From positions 4,256,218 to 4,320,217 of the forward strand of contig CM037837.1 in the NCBI GenBank assembly GCA_021234535.1: a stretch of 64,000 nucleotides of DNA, in the 5' to 3' direction. Numbering within the stretch: position 1 is the first letter of the stretch; each line of letters starts with the position of its first letter. This document shows, one piece after another, positions 34,401 through 44,809 of this stretch. This stretch comes from Stichopus chloronotus (Eukaryota > Echinodermata > Holothuroidea > Aspidochirotida > Stichopodidae). Below the pieces are notes generated by a model, which had not been told where the DNA came from, did no database searches, and was given only the letters and a program-made list of their open reading frames with translations. Both the position numbers and the translations under genes were made by a program.

Positions 34401-37400
34401 ACTATGTACTATGTGCAGAATGTTGCCAGCCTGTTGGCACCAATTCTGGTACTTCAAGTTACTGACACTTTCCAGATTCACAATGTTCTTGCCTACGTTA
34501 ACTTTCCCGTGTTTGCCTTTCACCTGTTAGAGAGATTTTCTCCTTGTATTTCAACAGGATGACTTTGACGCAAGCTCTGGTTACCATGGTAACAGCATAC
34601 ACGCACGAACTGATGTGGAGGCAATAATCAACCAGGCAGAGAAACGAATATTTCAGAGGCTTGCACCGCTCCTGCACAACAACTGGTGTAAGTGAAAGTT
34701 TCAAGTAATAGTTTAGTTTAATGAACTGGTTGCATGTACAGTTTGCTGGGAAAGACCCTTTGACCAACAAATACACTAACATGTTGGGTGTGGGTGGTTA
34801 TCTCATTTTACGTGTTGACATCAAACATGAATCCATTTGAGCACTTGCTGTGCTAATTGTATCTGGTGAAGTGATTCTAGCTAATGAAAGCATTGATAAA
34901 AGCATGCACAACTGAACACTAAGGATTGCCCTAAAGTAAAAATTAATCAGGGCAAGTGAATTCTGAAAGCCACTTGCCCCATTAGGCAAATTGTCAGCTG
35001 TGCAATAGACTACTATCAATTAAAGTTGAATGCATGGCCAGAGAGTAAGGGATAGGATTTGATAACTATGTTCTCAGCCATGACCAGCCCATCCCCCACT
35101 CTGGTCTCCAATTAATTTAATGCTGTACTTAATTTTATGTTGCACATGACAAGTAAATTTTATCAGGGCAAGTGATGTTTGGATGCTACATGAAGTTGTT
35201 ATTTAAATTTAAATATGTAAAAATGTTCAGCCCTGACATAATGAACATGATGCATTGAGTGGGGACCACAAACCTGACAGAGACCTTTGCAGTTATGTTG
35301 TATAGTTACAAATGCAGAGTGTACCTGTAACATTAGACCGCACTGCTCAATGCTCCCTACTTCTTCTTATGCGGAGATGAAACGCTGCATAACTCTAAAT
35401 GCAACTCCTTCTTTAAATGGTTAACAAATGAGATTGTAATTTCTTTCAAAGTCATTAGATTTTAAATTTCTTTCAGATAGGTCACATGCAATCTGGCTTT
35501 TTGGTAATGCCTTTTCATCATGATCATGTTCAAAGCAATGAAAATATTTGTTTTAATCTGATAAAACATACAGACTGATTTGTAAATAGTCATTTGGTTT
35601 CAAGGAGGCTTTTATCTTTGTCTCAGTTTGTGCAGAGTGGATTTAGTGAGTAGTCTGAGAAGCTAACTGATAACCTGTAATTTAGAAAACACCTCTATCA
35701 ACTGACCAGGGTATAGCTGAGTTTCCTTCTCTTGGTGATCATGAAAGTTTCACATGAGCTTGCAAATCTGAATGATAGTGCCTAAAATGTTGATCTGCAA
35801 TTTTATTTCTCCACCTTTCTGCCTTTTAAGTTTTACCTCAAGGGACCTTTCATTAAAACCTCATGTCTCAGCATATCACTCAGTCCAGCAAAGGGCATGG
35901 AGAGGTTTGTACTCTTACCCCTCCCTCTCTCGAAGGATTTTTGCCCATAATAGGACTGAAATCTGTCTCCTCTCTCTCCCCTCTTCTTCCTCAGAGTCAT
36001 CATCCATGGTAGCCCTGAATTTAACGTTCATAGCTCACATTTACGTACAAAATGTCTTTTTGAAATCTACTGCCTCTTATTACAACAGTTGGTATCTTTC
36101 TCCTATGGTGCATAGCATGCAACAACTTGGATTGTACAGTTATTATTAATTCTTTCAGGATGCTGCTGATGGACGTAACAGACAGCAGAGAACTCGCCTG
36201 CATTCCTCAGAACATCAGGCTGGCTCCCGGGCCTTAGAAAGTCAAGCTCTCCTGCAGCCCTCAGAACATCAGGCTTGCATCCATCCCTCAGACAAGGAGG
36301 ACTATCCTCGGAGTATGACAGAAAAGGTCTGTCTTTCATTTTTACTAGCGTAAGAGAGTTGCATAATGTCACACTTTTGGCCAATCCTTACATAGTTATG
36401 TTAAATTCAAAGTTAATATTTGTCGGGTACAAAAAATAAACGTTTAAGACAGCCTCCTCTATACGATGACCAATCACTGCGTAAGACTGAGATGAAGTTC
36501 TAAACATAACTGAATGTTTACGGTTCCCATGCTGTACGTCTTCGCGAATGGAAATTACTCATGTGGTGCAAACCATACAGCTGTTCACTCACACCGCGAC
36601 TTCATTTGATGTTTTGTGTACTGTACTAAATGGGAAGCCCCACCTCCTCATACATTGAAAAGGTGATAGTATTGAATATTCATATTTGATTCAATGAATA
36701 TGGATGTTACAGACTTTGGGAGTTTTTCACCTATTTTTTGCGAATTTGACTCGTTTCTCGAAATTGTCCACATGCTTTGAGATAATCATGATCATATTTG
36801 TTAGTTATAGCTCATTGTACAATACCGGTGGGGAATTGTAGTGAAATGAATTGTGAAAATAAACCCTGATTTCCCCTTTAAAATAATATCAACTTTTAAT
36901 TGTTGTCGTTGTTGCACTGGAGCTTGATGTCATGTGTACCTTGAAAATTTCTGCCCTGGTTTTTCTGAATTGTGTAGCACTCTTCAAATTTTCAGGAGTC
37001 TAATTTTCCAGTTCCATTTAATAATTTTAATAGATCTCTGAAACGATAAGGTGAATATGGGATAATTGACCATTGACAAGTATGACACTGTATTTGTGAT
37101 TGTAATTCCTTTTTCTAGGTTGCAGACCAAGCTGGCCTTCTTGGTGATTTACTCCTTGAGGATGTTCTGGAGGATGCGGCTCAGGAAGTGGAGGGGATGC
37201 AGAGAGAGGATGAAGCTGATAGGTTGGCATTTAACCTGGAGAATTCATCGACCTTAGAGACAATGCTGCAAACACTGGAGAGAATGGAGGTGAGATCAAG
37301 TAATGGGATTGTTCCTGAAAGAAGACCAGGTGAAATTACAGTAGATATTAAAGTCGTCCAAGCTGCTGGTTGTAAGCCACGCTCGATATTGGTGCTCCCA

Positions 37401-40400
37401 TCTGTAATTATTTCTCTTTGGGAAGTTGATTTATATCTGTCAGAATGAAGTACTGCACGAAAAATGGGGTCAGGGGGTGGTATGGTAGGTGCAATAGATC
37501 AAAACAGCTGATGTCCTGTCAAAGCATTCTTGTATATTCATTCTCTCTGAGGATATAGCAAAGTTGACGTATTTGGAATGTTGTCTTAGCTTTGAATACA
37601 CAGCTTTAAAATGACTTATCTCACAGGAATGACACATTCTCAAAGCTTCAACAGATGTAATCGTATATCTGAGATAACCTTTTTTTCGCGATGTAATTTC
37701 TGTTTTTGGCAATGCAAAAAAATTCAGGACTAACTATCTACTTTCATATATGGAAGTTCTTTGAAACTTTCCAGGTTTATAACTTATTGCGATATCGTCG
37801 TTGTTTGACAAGTACATTATTGCTTTCCTTGCTTCACTCTTTTATCATGTTTTGTTGCATTTCATGTTTACCCTAAGTTTGTTTCCTTTTGGTTTGTCAC
37901 TAGTAGCCCTCCAGTTGCCAAGCCATCTTCCTTTATTTTTATCTTACTCCATGTCAACTTGGTTATTACTCATTTCTTAATACGACTTTTTATTAAATGA
38001 AAGTGCATGGACAATAATCCACCGAGTTTCCCACAGACTATCTGACCAGTAAATTATTATGTAGTGAAATTTCTTATGTGTTAATTTTGCTCCCGACTGC
38101 TGTCATGTAGCCATTCCATTGTAAATCATTTTGGTAGTGTCTTCCCTGTCATGATATTTTAAACCAGCTCTTTCATGAAAGACTTACAGTGAATTGAAAG
38201 AAATGTACTCTTCTTTCAAGGCTGAAGAAGAAAGAATAAGAAGAAGATGGAGAAAGGTATCTTATCGTGATCCCGTTGCAGATACGACGGTAGGAAAGGA
38301 AGGCCTGAAGAAGGATCCACGTGAATTGAATGATGGGTACACCTTTAGAGGGTGATCTCCTGGAGAGGTAAGTCAAGTCACAAAGTCTCTTGGTTATGTA
38401 CAAAGACATCCAGTGTTTATAGACATGCCAGATCACTGACAATAATATCAGGGTATCGTAGAAGTAAACAATCCTGTCAAGTGAATGGCAGGGGTTTTAC
38501 TGGTTTCGATGATAATCATAACCTTTGTAATCATGCGGCGATGCATCTTGGTGAATGTGTGCATATGTGTGTGTGTATGTGTGTGTTCTATGATGCCGAC
38601 CTTGTGAACACAGTATCTCAAGAAGGGAAGCTTGGACAAGTCTCATATTGAATGTGAAGCATAGGTAGCTTGTGACACATCCTAATGATATAGTGTCAGA
38701 TCAAGAAAAAAAAAGCTCATAATTACATCAGCAAAACCACAATGCATTTGTGCATTCTGGTTATTCATATTATTTCCATGTAGTAGAGTCAATTATCACG
38801 ATGTAATTATTTATTCATTTTGCAATGTACGACACATTCATAATTTGCAACAAAGGTACTTCATAATCTTCCTGATCTGATGAAAAATGACAAATTGAAG
38901 ATTTCTTCTGCATCATATGATTTCTTGTGCTTACTAATCTGGCAAGAAAGTTTGGCGACCATGTTTGACACGACCACAGTTAAGGTCTAACTGTGTCCAT
39001 CAACAGTATCGAGTCGTAATGATGTAGAGAATTCATCGAGACATTGAATCACATCTATCAGGACCAATAGCAAGATGTCATTTTGGTAAAAGAAGAATAC
39101 TTCAGTGATCGCAAAACCTGACTACTGCTTCAAGAAACGTGATCAGATCGATACAGAACTAAAAGGTGAATGGAGACTGGCTGGATGAGACTACTGGATG
39201 TAGCAGCAGACTCTCATAGGTGCCTGCAGTTGATATCAATACCCCATGAGCACAAGCAGTGCTTAGTACTTTGAGAAGGATTTGAAAAGCAAATACAAGC
39301 AGCAAATTTTGATCGTGAAGTAGATACTTGTCCCTGATTGTTTCTTATGAATAAAAAAATTATTGTACCAGTGTTCACAGGTGACTTGCGATCATATGTG
39401 TAGTTGTGTGGAAAGTTAGAGGATGGAATTGCTCTACTAGCTGATGTATCCATTATTTTAATCTTTTTATATCTATTACTAAATCCTATTATATTTTGTT
39501 TTTCTTCCAAGACTGGATGAGCCACCAGTGTTACACACCGGCATCCAAATCACCACAGAGCCAGTGAAATCTGGTCGAACTATTTCTATTTCTGAGCCTG
39601 GCCTAGCCGAATCTCCCATCCATTCTGGTACTTCAGAAAGCTCTTCTGCTCTCGAAGAGGAAGATTCTACTCCAGCACAGGAACCACTTCATTCCTGGAG
39701 GAAACACCCAGATAGACAGTTTTCTATACGAGTGTCTTCCGATTTGAAAAGGGAGGTCACAAAAAACCAAGAGACGTTCAAGGAGTACCTAAAGAGAAAA
39801 TCCCACCTTAGTTACGGAGAGTTTGACCCTTGGAAACTAATATCAGAGTAAGAATGATTTCTCTTTGGTTTGAAATATTAAGCTCTATGTAATGAAGTAG
39901 GATAGGCAGTCATGAGAACTTAAACAACAAAAGGCCTACTTTTTGTGCTACCTGTATACATCCAAGAGTAAGAAATCTCTCTCTCTCTCTTTGTCCAAGA
40001 GCCTGAAGAGCCTGTTTTGGAATATGATAAATGTTTTGAAGGGGATAAATGATTGTGAGGACTTGCAACACAACAATTCTGTATGGAATTTGTCCAAATG
40101 AGCCAAAGAGATGCATCCTTCAAGTATTGTTGAGTAAAAATGTAATACCAAACTATTTTCTTACTTCACAGAAAAGGTGCAAAAAGGGAAAAAAATCCCT
40201 CAAAAAGTTGTCCTATTGTTAAGAAAACTGTCCTATTTTTTGAACAGTGCTTCACACTGTGGGATTATATAGGATTGAATGGCCAGACTTTTGAGGATAT
40301 TTGCATGATGCATGCTGTACTATATTTAGATGAAAACTGCAGAGGGAAGTGTGTTGTAAACAAAAATTTCCGCAAACTACCCATCTTCTTTGCAAATCAG

Positions 40401-43400
40401 TGTCTGATATTAGCATGATTTCACATGTATTGCAATTTTCAGTGAAATCTCCATACTGCCTCTATTGAGAAAATTCAACATAGAGTTTATAAGCTGTACA
40501 TTAATAGGAGGTAAAATACCTATCTGGGTTCTTTCCTCAAACAGCATCAGTGCAAATATAGACTTGGCAACAGGCATTTGTACACTTAGGTGTTGTCCTA
40601 CAAATGTCTTGTGGATTGAAGGCAACGTGATACCTGCCCACAAGTAGCTTCTGTCATTTATCTTCCCTCCCTTTAAATCTCGTAGAACTCTGAAACTTCA
40701 AAGGAGGTATAGGATACTCAGTAGATGATGTGCTGATGTAGATCATGTGACATTTACATCATGTACACCAGGTGTCGGCAACCTTTCTGGGGTGCAGGCC
40801 AACTTGCTACTTGTCAAATTAGAGGAGGGCCAAAGAGACACTTGAAATAGCTGGAGGCCAGGCGTGTACTGGAATTTGATAGTTGAAATAAGTATTGCAG
40901 ATGTGGGTGGCTAGGAGTTCTCGCCAGTATTGCATATTTTGCTCTTTGCATTCAACTTTGACTGCCTTCCGCGGGCAGGATTTTTGACAACGGTGAGCCG
41001 GACTTGGTGCATGGGCTGTAGGTTGCTGACCCCTGATGTACACTTTACTGAGAAGAAGTTTGCTACTAGCTGCATGCACATTTCATCTCTCCTTCTTCCT
41101 TCATCTCACTGTTTTCTGTCTCCCACCTCTGAGATGGATACTTTTCAGAAAGTACTCCTAACATCAACTTGAATTACCGACTGTGGACTCCTGCTCCTGT
41201 AAAATTATCTCACACTCACCTGGAGACGACATTGTAAACATTGCAAACAGCTCTCTGTATGAATAGATGAAAATATTACTAATAAAATATTCTCCAAGGA
41301 ATACCAGTGTTCAACTATAGAAAGCAGGCATGAAGCACCACTATCCTTTAAATTATCACTGTGGGTAGTTTATTATCTGTACTTACTTGTGAAGAACATG
41401 GATGCACAAGACAGTGACTCTGTTGAAGCTAGAAGTTGCTCTGTATAAAATGACACATGCTTATAAATGGGATCACATCTGTAAAATTAAAGCAGGATGT
41501 GCTGTTGTTATTCTTGCATTTTTAAAATTGCACCAGAGGACTGGCCGTGCCTCTTACAGCTGTAAAAGCCTGTAAAATCTACCTTACCATGGGCTATGTG
41601 TCCAAATTATAGAAACAGATAAACTATAATGATGTCTCTCTGAACTGCTCACACACTGAACAAAAGAAACTGAAAAACAGTAGGGGGGCGTCTTAGGAGG
41701 TAAGGCACTGAAAACAGCTCTGCCTTCAACATTTGTCGTATATAATGCATGTAAGGCCCAAGAATTTGTTCATTCGTTATCGCATCACTTCTTTGGGGAA
41801 AACAGGAATAAGAACAACCATTTGATTTTTGAGATGACTTGATAATATGCAGTGAAAACCACGCCCCAATGTTTAGCTATTTATATTATCCCAAAATTTC
41901 TCTTGGGTTTGCGCTACCAGTCTCATGAGAACACCTTTTGCCACACAGAATTTGAACTTCATGTCTTGTTGTATGATGTCATTCTCACTTGTATATTTTT
42001 CTGGTCCAAGTAAACAGAGCCTAATTTCCAAGAAAAACGTATTTGCATCGGGAGTTTCGTTGTGATATTATTCACGCAGAAGTGCTGCACAATTACTAGG
42101 GCCCAGTTCCACTAACTTTTTAGCCAAAAAGAATAAAAAATACTCTTCTTTCTACTGTTCTACTGTTTCTACTCTTTTTAATGAAATTTCTCCTGAGGGA
42201 AGTGTGGTGCATATGTTTCATTTCCACATTGGTATCACATGGAAGAGATTGATCGAAGATTTATGAACAGAATGCACAAATGAAATGTGGTTTTGACGAA
42301 TTCACTATGAGAATTGTTTTTTTTTTCTTTGTGAATCTGACATTTTGTATAAGGCAAGTAAGTGTATACACTTGGTAAAGTATCATATCACCAAGTAAGA
42401 TGTACAATGACATCTGCTGACCTAAGATGATGACCGATACTGTATCTATCATGAACATGGGTAACTGAATGCTACAGAGATATATCCAAGAGCTTTGCTA
42501 CTTACTAAATATCAAATCTGTGCAAGCTTCCCTTTCATGAGATATTGTGTTTACAAGGTTGTCTTGACTTGACCCCTGTTGACCTCAAATGACTTTTGAC
42601 CTCCATAAAAAACAAAGCTGATTTTACTCAATAAGGTACCTCTACATATTACAATTTAGATTTGTACAAGCTTCCTTCCTTGGCATATTGTGTTAAAGCT
42701 TTTGACATTTTGAACCCTGCTGACCCCAAATGACCTTTGATCTCCTCAAAAAAATGATAGACTTCTTGCATTCAATAAGATACCAAATACGACTTATGTC
42801 CAAGTTTCCCCTTCTGAGATGTTCTGTTTACAACGTTTTCACAATTTTACTGTTATTGACCCCCGAATGACATGTGACTTCTACCAAAAATGATAGGCTT
42901 CTTGTGCACCATAACAGAAATCCACTTTCCAAATGCACCAAAAAACAATAGGCTTCTTGTACTTAATAAGACCCACCCACACACTAAAAATAAGGTTTAC
43001 CTAAGTTTCCCATCTTGTGATTGAGTTTTCACTCTTTGACCCCTGTTGACCTTTGACCTTCACCAAAAACAATGGGGTCCTTGTACTCAATACAGTGGTC
43101 CCCACACACCAAGTATAAGATCTGTACAAGCTCCTCTTTTTGAGATATCATGTTTTCAAGGGAGGTGTCACAAACATGCATACACACATACTGGTATTCA
43201 ATGACTGATGGGATTACTGCAGACATGTCCCTGTAAAGAAGTCACTGGAATTCCCCTTGTTCTGATTATCACATGCAGCACAGTGATTGCTAGAAGCGAG
43301 GGCAGGCTCCAGGTATCAAGTGACAGACCTCCTCACAGCGCCTGGTTTTTCCGGCAGCTATGCCAGTTACAGCATGAGCTGTGCGTGATGAGGAAGGACA

Positions 43401-44809
43401 TGTGAGGCTCTCTTAGTTGCGAGCGACTGGTACCTGCTAAGGCAGAATCTGTAGGTGCGCACACACATACAAACACACACATACACTTACATGATTGCAA
43501 AGGTTTCAATTTCATTGTAACCGAATAAGGCTAATTTTTTCTTCAAACAGCAAATCCTTCAATGAGTTTATTTGAGAGTTTCTGTAAGAAGCTCTTTGAA
43601 ACAATCAGTGACCAACTTGAGTCAACTATGGTCATAAGCTGGTAGATTTGTATGTAAGCAACATGCAACTCAATTTGTGAATGGAATTTTGTGACTTATT
43701 CAAGGTGCAGGGAACCCTTGCTGACTTAATGAACTCCACTGGTGTTCACATGAGTTGTAAAACAGATGCTTTTGAAGTCTGAAGGGAGTCAAAGACTAGT
43801 AAACACAAAATTTAAAACAGTGCATGTTGGCAAAAATGTGACCTTCAATCAAATATTGACTTACTTGGGAAGGCACTGTATTATTCTCTTTTCATGAATG
43901 TAAAGAACCACTTAATCAAAGTCCAAAGAACGTAAATGTCAAAACAGCTCAGCACATTGCTAAAATTCACTTTTGTCTGCCCATTTGCCCAATTATTCCT
44001 TTGGTACAGTAATTCTCAAGTTTAATAGTGGTGGAGAATTAACTAAGCCATCAAGACCACGTACTAAATGTTGACAGGGTAGCTCGCACATTTGTTTTAG
44101 AGACAGATGTACTTGCAAAATCTATTGTAAACGTCAATGTTTGAGGCATTGCAGGTTTCCTAGTTGTTGTGTCCTTGGCTGGCTAAGTTGTGTTACATAT
44201 CAGCTACAACTTTCATTAAAAAAGAAGACTTAAAGAAAGAGTACTTCTGCTTGGCTTGAAGTGCAATAGTATTCTGATCAAATAATGTAACATCTATATT
44301 GGTGATACAAATGATTTGCATAAAGGTCAATCAATGGTCATACAATGGTTCAGGGATGTAGCTACCGTGGTTGGCGGTGGTTTGCTCAAACAGGCCCTCA
44401 CATTTCCCGACCACCACTAAAGACAAAAAATACATATTACTGACCACCACTTGTGCATATGTGTGACCAGTACTCTAGTCTAAGCTAAGAGGGAACTACA
44501 ACTCTGCTGGCTGCACAATTTAAACAACCACCAGGTGAGAACATATAATCCAACTCACAACATGCTAGTTATATAACCCTGCAATGGTCATATGCATGTT
44601 CATACAAGTAAATAAAGGTAACAAGATGACAGACACATACCAGTTGTTTCAGTTAATAGTAATGGAGTTAAATGAGTGTTTTTCTTTGTCTACTCAGGGT
44701 GTCTGATGACCTTGTCGACGGTATACTGCAGGACATTGCGGAAGAAATGGTGGACTTCAGTGGTGACTTCATGGATGCCATTTATAAAACAGAATTTGCA
44801 AATGAGTGA
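22459..44809 (+). CDS. KIAA0753: Moonraker / KIAA0753 orthologue (whole gene), reading frame disrupted
   Basis: Orthologue of the centriolar-satellite protein Moonraker (MNR/OFIP), which binds OFD1 and FOPNL/FOR20 and supports centriole duplication and ciliogenesis. Exons: 22459-22464 (tentative), 24398-25095, 25326-25447, 26571-26633, 28753-28978, 29511-29659, 30760-30864, 31311 or 31333-31493, 33041-33404, 34558-34687, 36159-36326, 37119-37289, 38221-38336 or -38367, 39512-39847, 44698-44809. The coding total is about 980 codons; human Moonraker is 967. Signatures: NNQLQFNLNVPSHSGN, LSWALQLARRDLK, SSRLLYSLHQQ then VRELQEDLNRAGPRKIKQSK, RLAAAHRRAVRILQAFLHQL, KPPWAPP, DPWKLISE and the C-terminus DDLVDGILQDIAEE. 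Firm +1 frame changes occur in exons 2 and 9, and phase conflicts occur at exons 5-7 and 10-11. Whether these are assembly errors, decay or recoding is unresolved. A poly(A) signal lies at 45379-45384. Confidence 0.92.
23215..23560 (+). repeat. Dispersed repeat, copy 2 of a pair
   Basis: Counterpart of 20480-20845. The long open frames at 23110-23442 are within or beside it and are not supported as coding. Confidence 0.7.
24398..25095 (+). CDS. KIAA0753: Moonraker exon 2 (contains a frameshift)
   Basis: Acceptor gtttgtcacag ends at 24397; the donor is GAAG|GTAATT. It opens in phase 0 with ALQRNLGPPGG and NNQLQFNLN, and reaches LSWALQLARRDLKNM in frame one. From the middle onward the coding frame is one base later (…NLSPNSRQAAEIKKLRHELK and FYIQRIEDLAME). 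The switch must lie between 24669, after a TGA in the second frame, and the TAG at 24860-24862 in the first. A lysine-rich A tract at 24732-24750 is a likely slip site. There is no room for an intron. Confidence 0.9.
25326..25447 (+). CDS. KIAA0753: Moonraker exon 3
   Basis: Acceptor atcctctttag, donor CAACAA|GTAAGT, phase 1 in and 0 out. Encodes an acidic then basic helix ending SSRLLYSLHQQ, matching the human SARMLYVLQQQ segment. Confidence 0.93.
26571..26633 (+). CDS. KIAA0753: Moonraker exon 4
   Basis: A 63-nt exon, acceptor gctatttcag, donor AAGAAG|GTAAGT, phase 0. Encodes VRELQEDLNRAGPRKIKQSK plus K; the human counterpart is [20 protein letters not shown]. Confidence 0.94.
26890..27420 (+). 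repeat. Duplicated block with TGACC/AGGTCA-type motifs
   Basis: Two copies about 300 bases apart (about 26970-27120 and 27268-27405) share 'atggtttaaggt', 'aatgctct', 'gtcacratctcct', 'ggatgaacttcaaac', 'gtaggtgcc.gggtatgtggttta'. Both start with 'gatg.catcacaaggtcaatggtcaca'-like runs of AGGTCA/GGTCA words. In Moonraker intron 4. Confidence 0.75.
28753..28978 (+). CDS. KIAA0753: Moonraker exon 5 (probable frame change near its end)
   Basis: Acceptor tttaatgtcaaag, phase 0 in, donor TTCAG|GTACAG. Encodes SQIFGRLAAAHRRAVRILQA and ELGELIHKLSLCTRQLE, closely matching human SKLAAAHRGAIRALQ and KELGSLIRQLSLC. After QLEID the frame that best matches human VPDVVIDIL is one base later (IPDDVFAIFRKLQ), so an extra base is suspected at about 28920-28955. 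Alternatively the original frame continues and different splice sites are used downstream. Confidence 0.88.
29511..29659 (+). CDS. KIAA0753: Moonraker exon 6, frame uncertain
   Basis: Strong acceptor tttttactgcag; the donor AAAG|GTTTGT at 29660 is the one compatible with exon 7. Two frames are open: one reads PKDNISLQKLTEEEVLLQL then SGQSHSNKSTVSPLLK and gives the correct exit phase; the other reads QYQSPEINRRRSPPSTHS and ends at TAG after SES. The first needs entry phase 2, the second phase 0; exon 5 as read exits in phase 1. The phase conflict is therefore real unless rarer splice sites are used. Confidence 0.6.
30760..30864 (+). CDS. KIAA0753: Moonraker exon 7
   Basis: A 105-nt exon, acceptor ctattttgacag, donor ATAG|GTAAAT, phase 1 in and out. 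Only phase 1 avoids stops. Encodes a low-complexity serine/proline/histidine region (YVHPRTVHHLSPHSQFTPGF). Confidence 0.75.
   Translation, partial: NMFTLEQSIIFLHIVSLLLVLALPKGCVLMLQIE
31311..31493 (+). CDS. KIAA0753: Moonraker exon 8 (two possible acceptors)
   Basis: The strong acceptor tttcctcctag at 31310 gives ATPGSPERSAAIKAGT then TGA. A weaker acceptor at 31332 (cctgagag) enters in phase 1 and stays open: VQLSRLVLETLMRISGPEGM, then a basic segment (KKRPLFQRKKKGTLFPSNAK) matching the human PFRKKDTLAPAR region. Donor AAAG|GTATTA, phase 0 out. With the first acceptor one extra base must be skipped; with the second none. Confidence 0.7.
31757..32213 (-). repeat. tRNA-derived SINE, copy 2
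   Basis: Same family and orientation as the 7257-7740 copy. The minus-strand head near 32213 has TTTAGTTTGGTGGTTAGAG (A-box-like) and GATCAAATCC (B-box-like); the tail at 31757 carries 'tttaatttgaaagtttgagg'. It lies antisense in Moonraker intron 8. Open frames at 31814-32047 and 31968-32153 are inside it. Confidence 0.75.
33041..33404 (+). CDS. KIAA0753: Moonraker exon 9 (contains a firm frameshift)
   Basis: Acceptor gttaaatcag at 33040 gives phase 0; a stronger one at 33027 also exists. The first frame reads EMLNYLQATKASQLKMTTKR through EKDKLDEKPPWAPPGSPR, matching human KAPWIPP, and meets TAG at 33191-33193. The rest is coding in the frame one base later: SFHRSPAQRKPQQGEGEEAE, RVLFEDEEEPVNKV, and DGRGLDWLEN before the donor AAAT|GTAAGT; human has ARLAWLD here. 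The exit phase 0 fits exon 10 only if one base is discounted. The switch lies within 33164-33193, too tight for an intron. Confidence 0.87.
33474..33946. mobile_element. Possible MITE in Moonraker intron 9
   Basis: Left end agtggcaccgggggc and right end gtctatggtgccaccc look like imperfect inverted termini around a G/C-skewed interior. No target duplication was verified. Confidence 0.3.
34558..34687 (+). CDS. KIAA0753: Moonraker exon 10
   Basis: Acceptor tttcaacag, phase 0. Encodes DDFDASSGYHGNSIHARTDV then EAIINQAEKRIFQRLAPLLH, matching human VEEAVLDRLKPLL. The best donor is GGT|GTAAGT, which exits in phase 1; exon 11 requires phase 0. A short missed exon or another single-base excess would explain this. 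The exon contains a perfect RFX-type palindrome at 34580-34593. Confidence 0.85.
36159..36326 (+). CDS. KIAA0753: Moonraker exon 11
   Basis: A 168-nt exon, acceptor taattctttcag, donor GAAAAG|GTCTGT, phase 0 in and out. Encodes DAADGRNRQQRTRLHSSEHQ and a related second half: EHQAGSRALESQALLQPSEH shows an internal SEHQA repeat. Hydrophilic, lineage-specific linker. Confidence 0.82.
37119..37289 (+). CDS. KIAA0753: Moonraker exon 12
   Basis: A 171-nt exon, acceptor ttttctag, donor ATGGAG|GTGAGA, phase 0. Encodes LLGDLLLEDVLEDAAQEVEG and LENSSTLETMLQTLERME, matching the human DDFLEDCASELW…LEIMMRRMEEME segment. Confidence 0.9.
38221..38367 (+). CDS. KIAA0753: Moonraker exon 13 (two possible ends)
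   Basis: Acceptor tcttctttcaag, phase 0. Encodes EEERIRRRWRKVSYRDPVAD, matching human RQRYNKIAYADP. The frame reaches TGA at 38353-38355. A donor at 38337 (GG|GTACAC) exits in phase 2 and joins exon 14 cleanly. The much stronger donor after 38367 (GAG|GTAAGT) would also give phase 2, but only if one base is discounted, then reading GDLLERLDEPPV across the junction. Confidence 0.8.
39512..39847 (+). CDS. KIAA0753: Moonraker exon 14
   Basis: Acceptor tttcttccaag, donor TCAGA|GTAAGA, phase 2 in and out. Encodes LDEPPVLHTGIQITTEPVKS, a serine/glutamate-rich stretch, FSIRVSSDLKREVTKNQETF, and YGEFDPWKLISE, which matches human VGSFNPWLIAESFSEEL. Confidence 0.92.
40769..41035. mobile_element. Non-autonomous hAT element (MITE) with 8-bp target duplication
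   Basis: Termini caggtgtcggcaacct (left) and aggttgctgacccctg (right, inverted) form imperfect inverted repeats of the common hAT 'CAGGGGTCAGCAACCT' type. The element is 267 bp and is flanked by a perfect 8-bp duplication ATGTACAC at 40761-40768 and 41036-41043. It has no coding capacity and lies in the last intron of Moonraker. The open frames at 40819-41172 are within or beside it. Confidence 0.9.
42540..43160 (+). repeat. Tandem repeat, about 4-5 diverged units with TGACC(T) direct repeats
   Basis: Units of roughly 100-190 bases repeat the order 'gttgacctcaaatgacctttgacctcc' (approximate), 'aaaaatgataggcttcttg', 'actcaataaga', 'tgtacaagcttcc', 'gagatattgtgttt'. A perfect 13-bp DR1, TGACCTTTGACCT, is at 43047-43059. 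Located in the last Moonraker intron. Confidence 0.8.
44698..44809 (+). CDS. KIAA0753: Moonraker last coding exon
   Basis: Acceptor ttgtctactcag, phase 2 in. Encodes VSDDLVDGILQDIAEEMVDF then SGDFMDAIYKTEFANE and TGA at 44807-44809. Human Moonraker ends FSEELVDEALGAVAAEL…AVFTSEFLEAAT, so the C-terminus is conserved. The longer open frame in another register (44676-44978) is a shadow. Confidence 0.94.
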
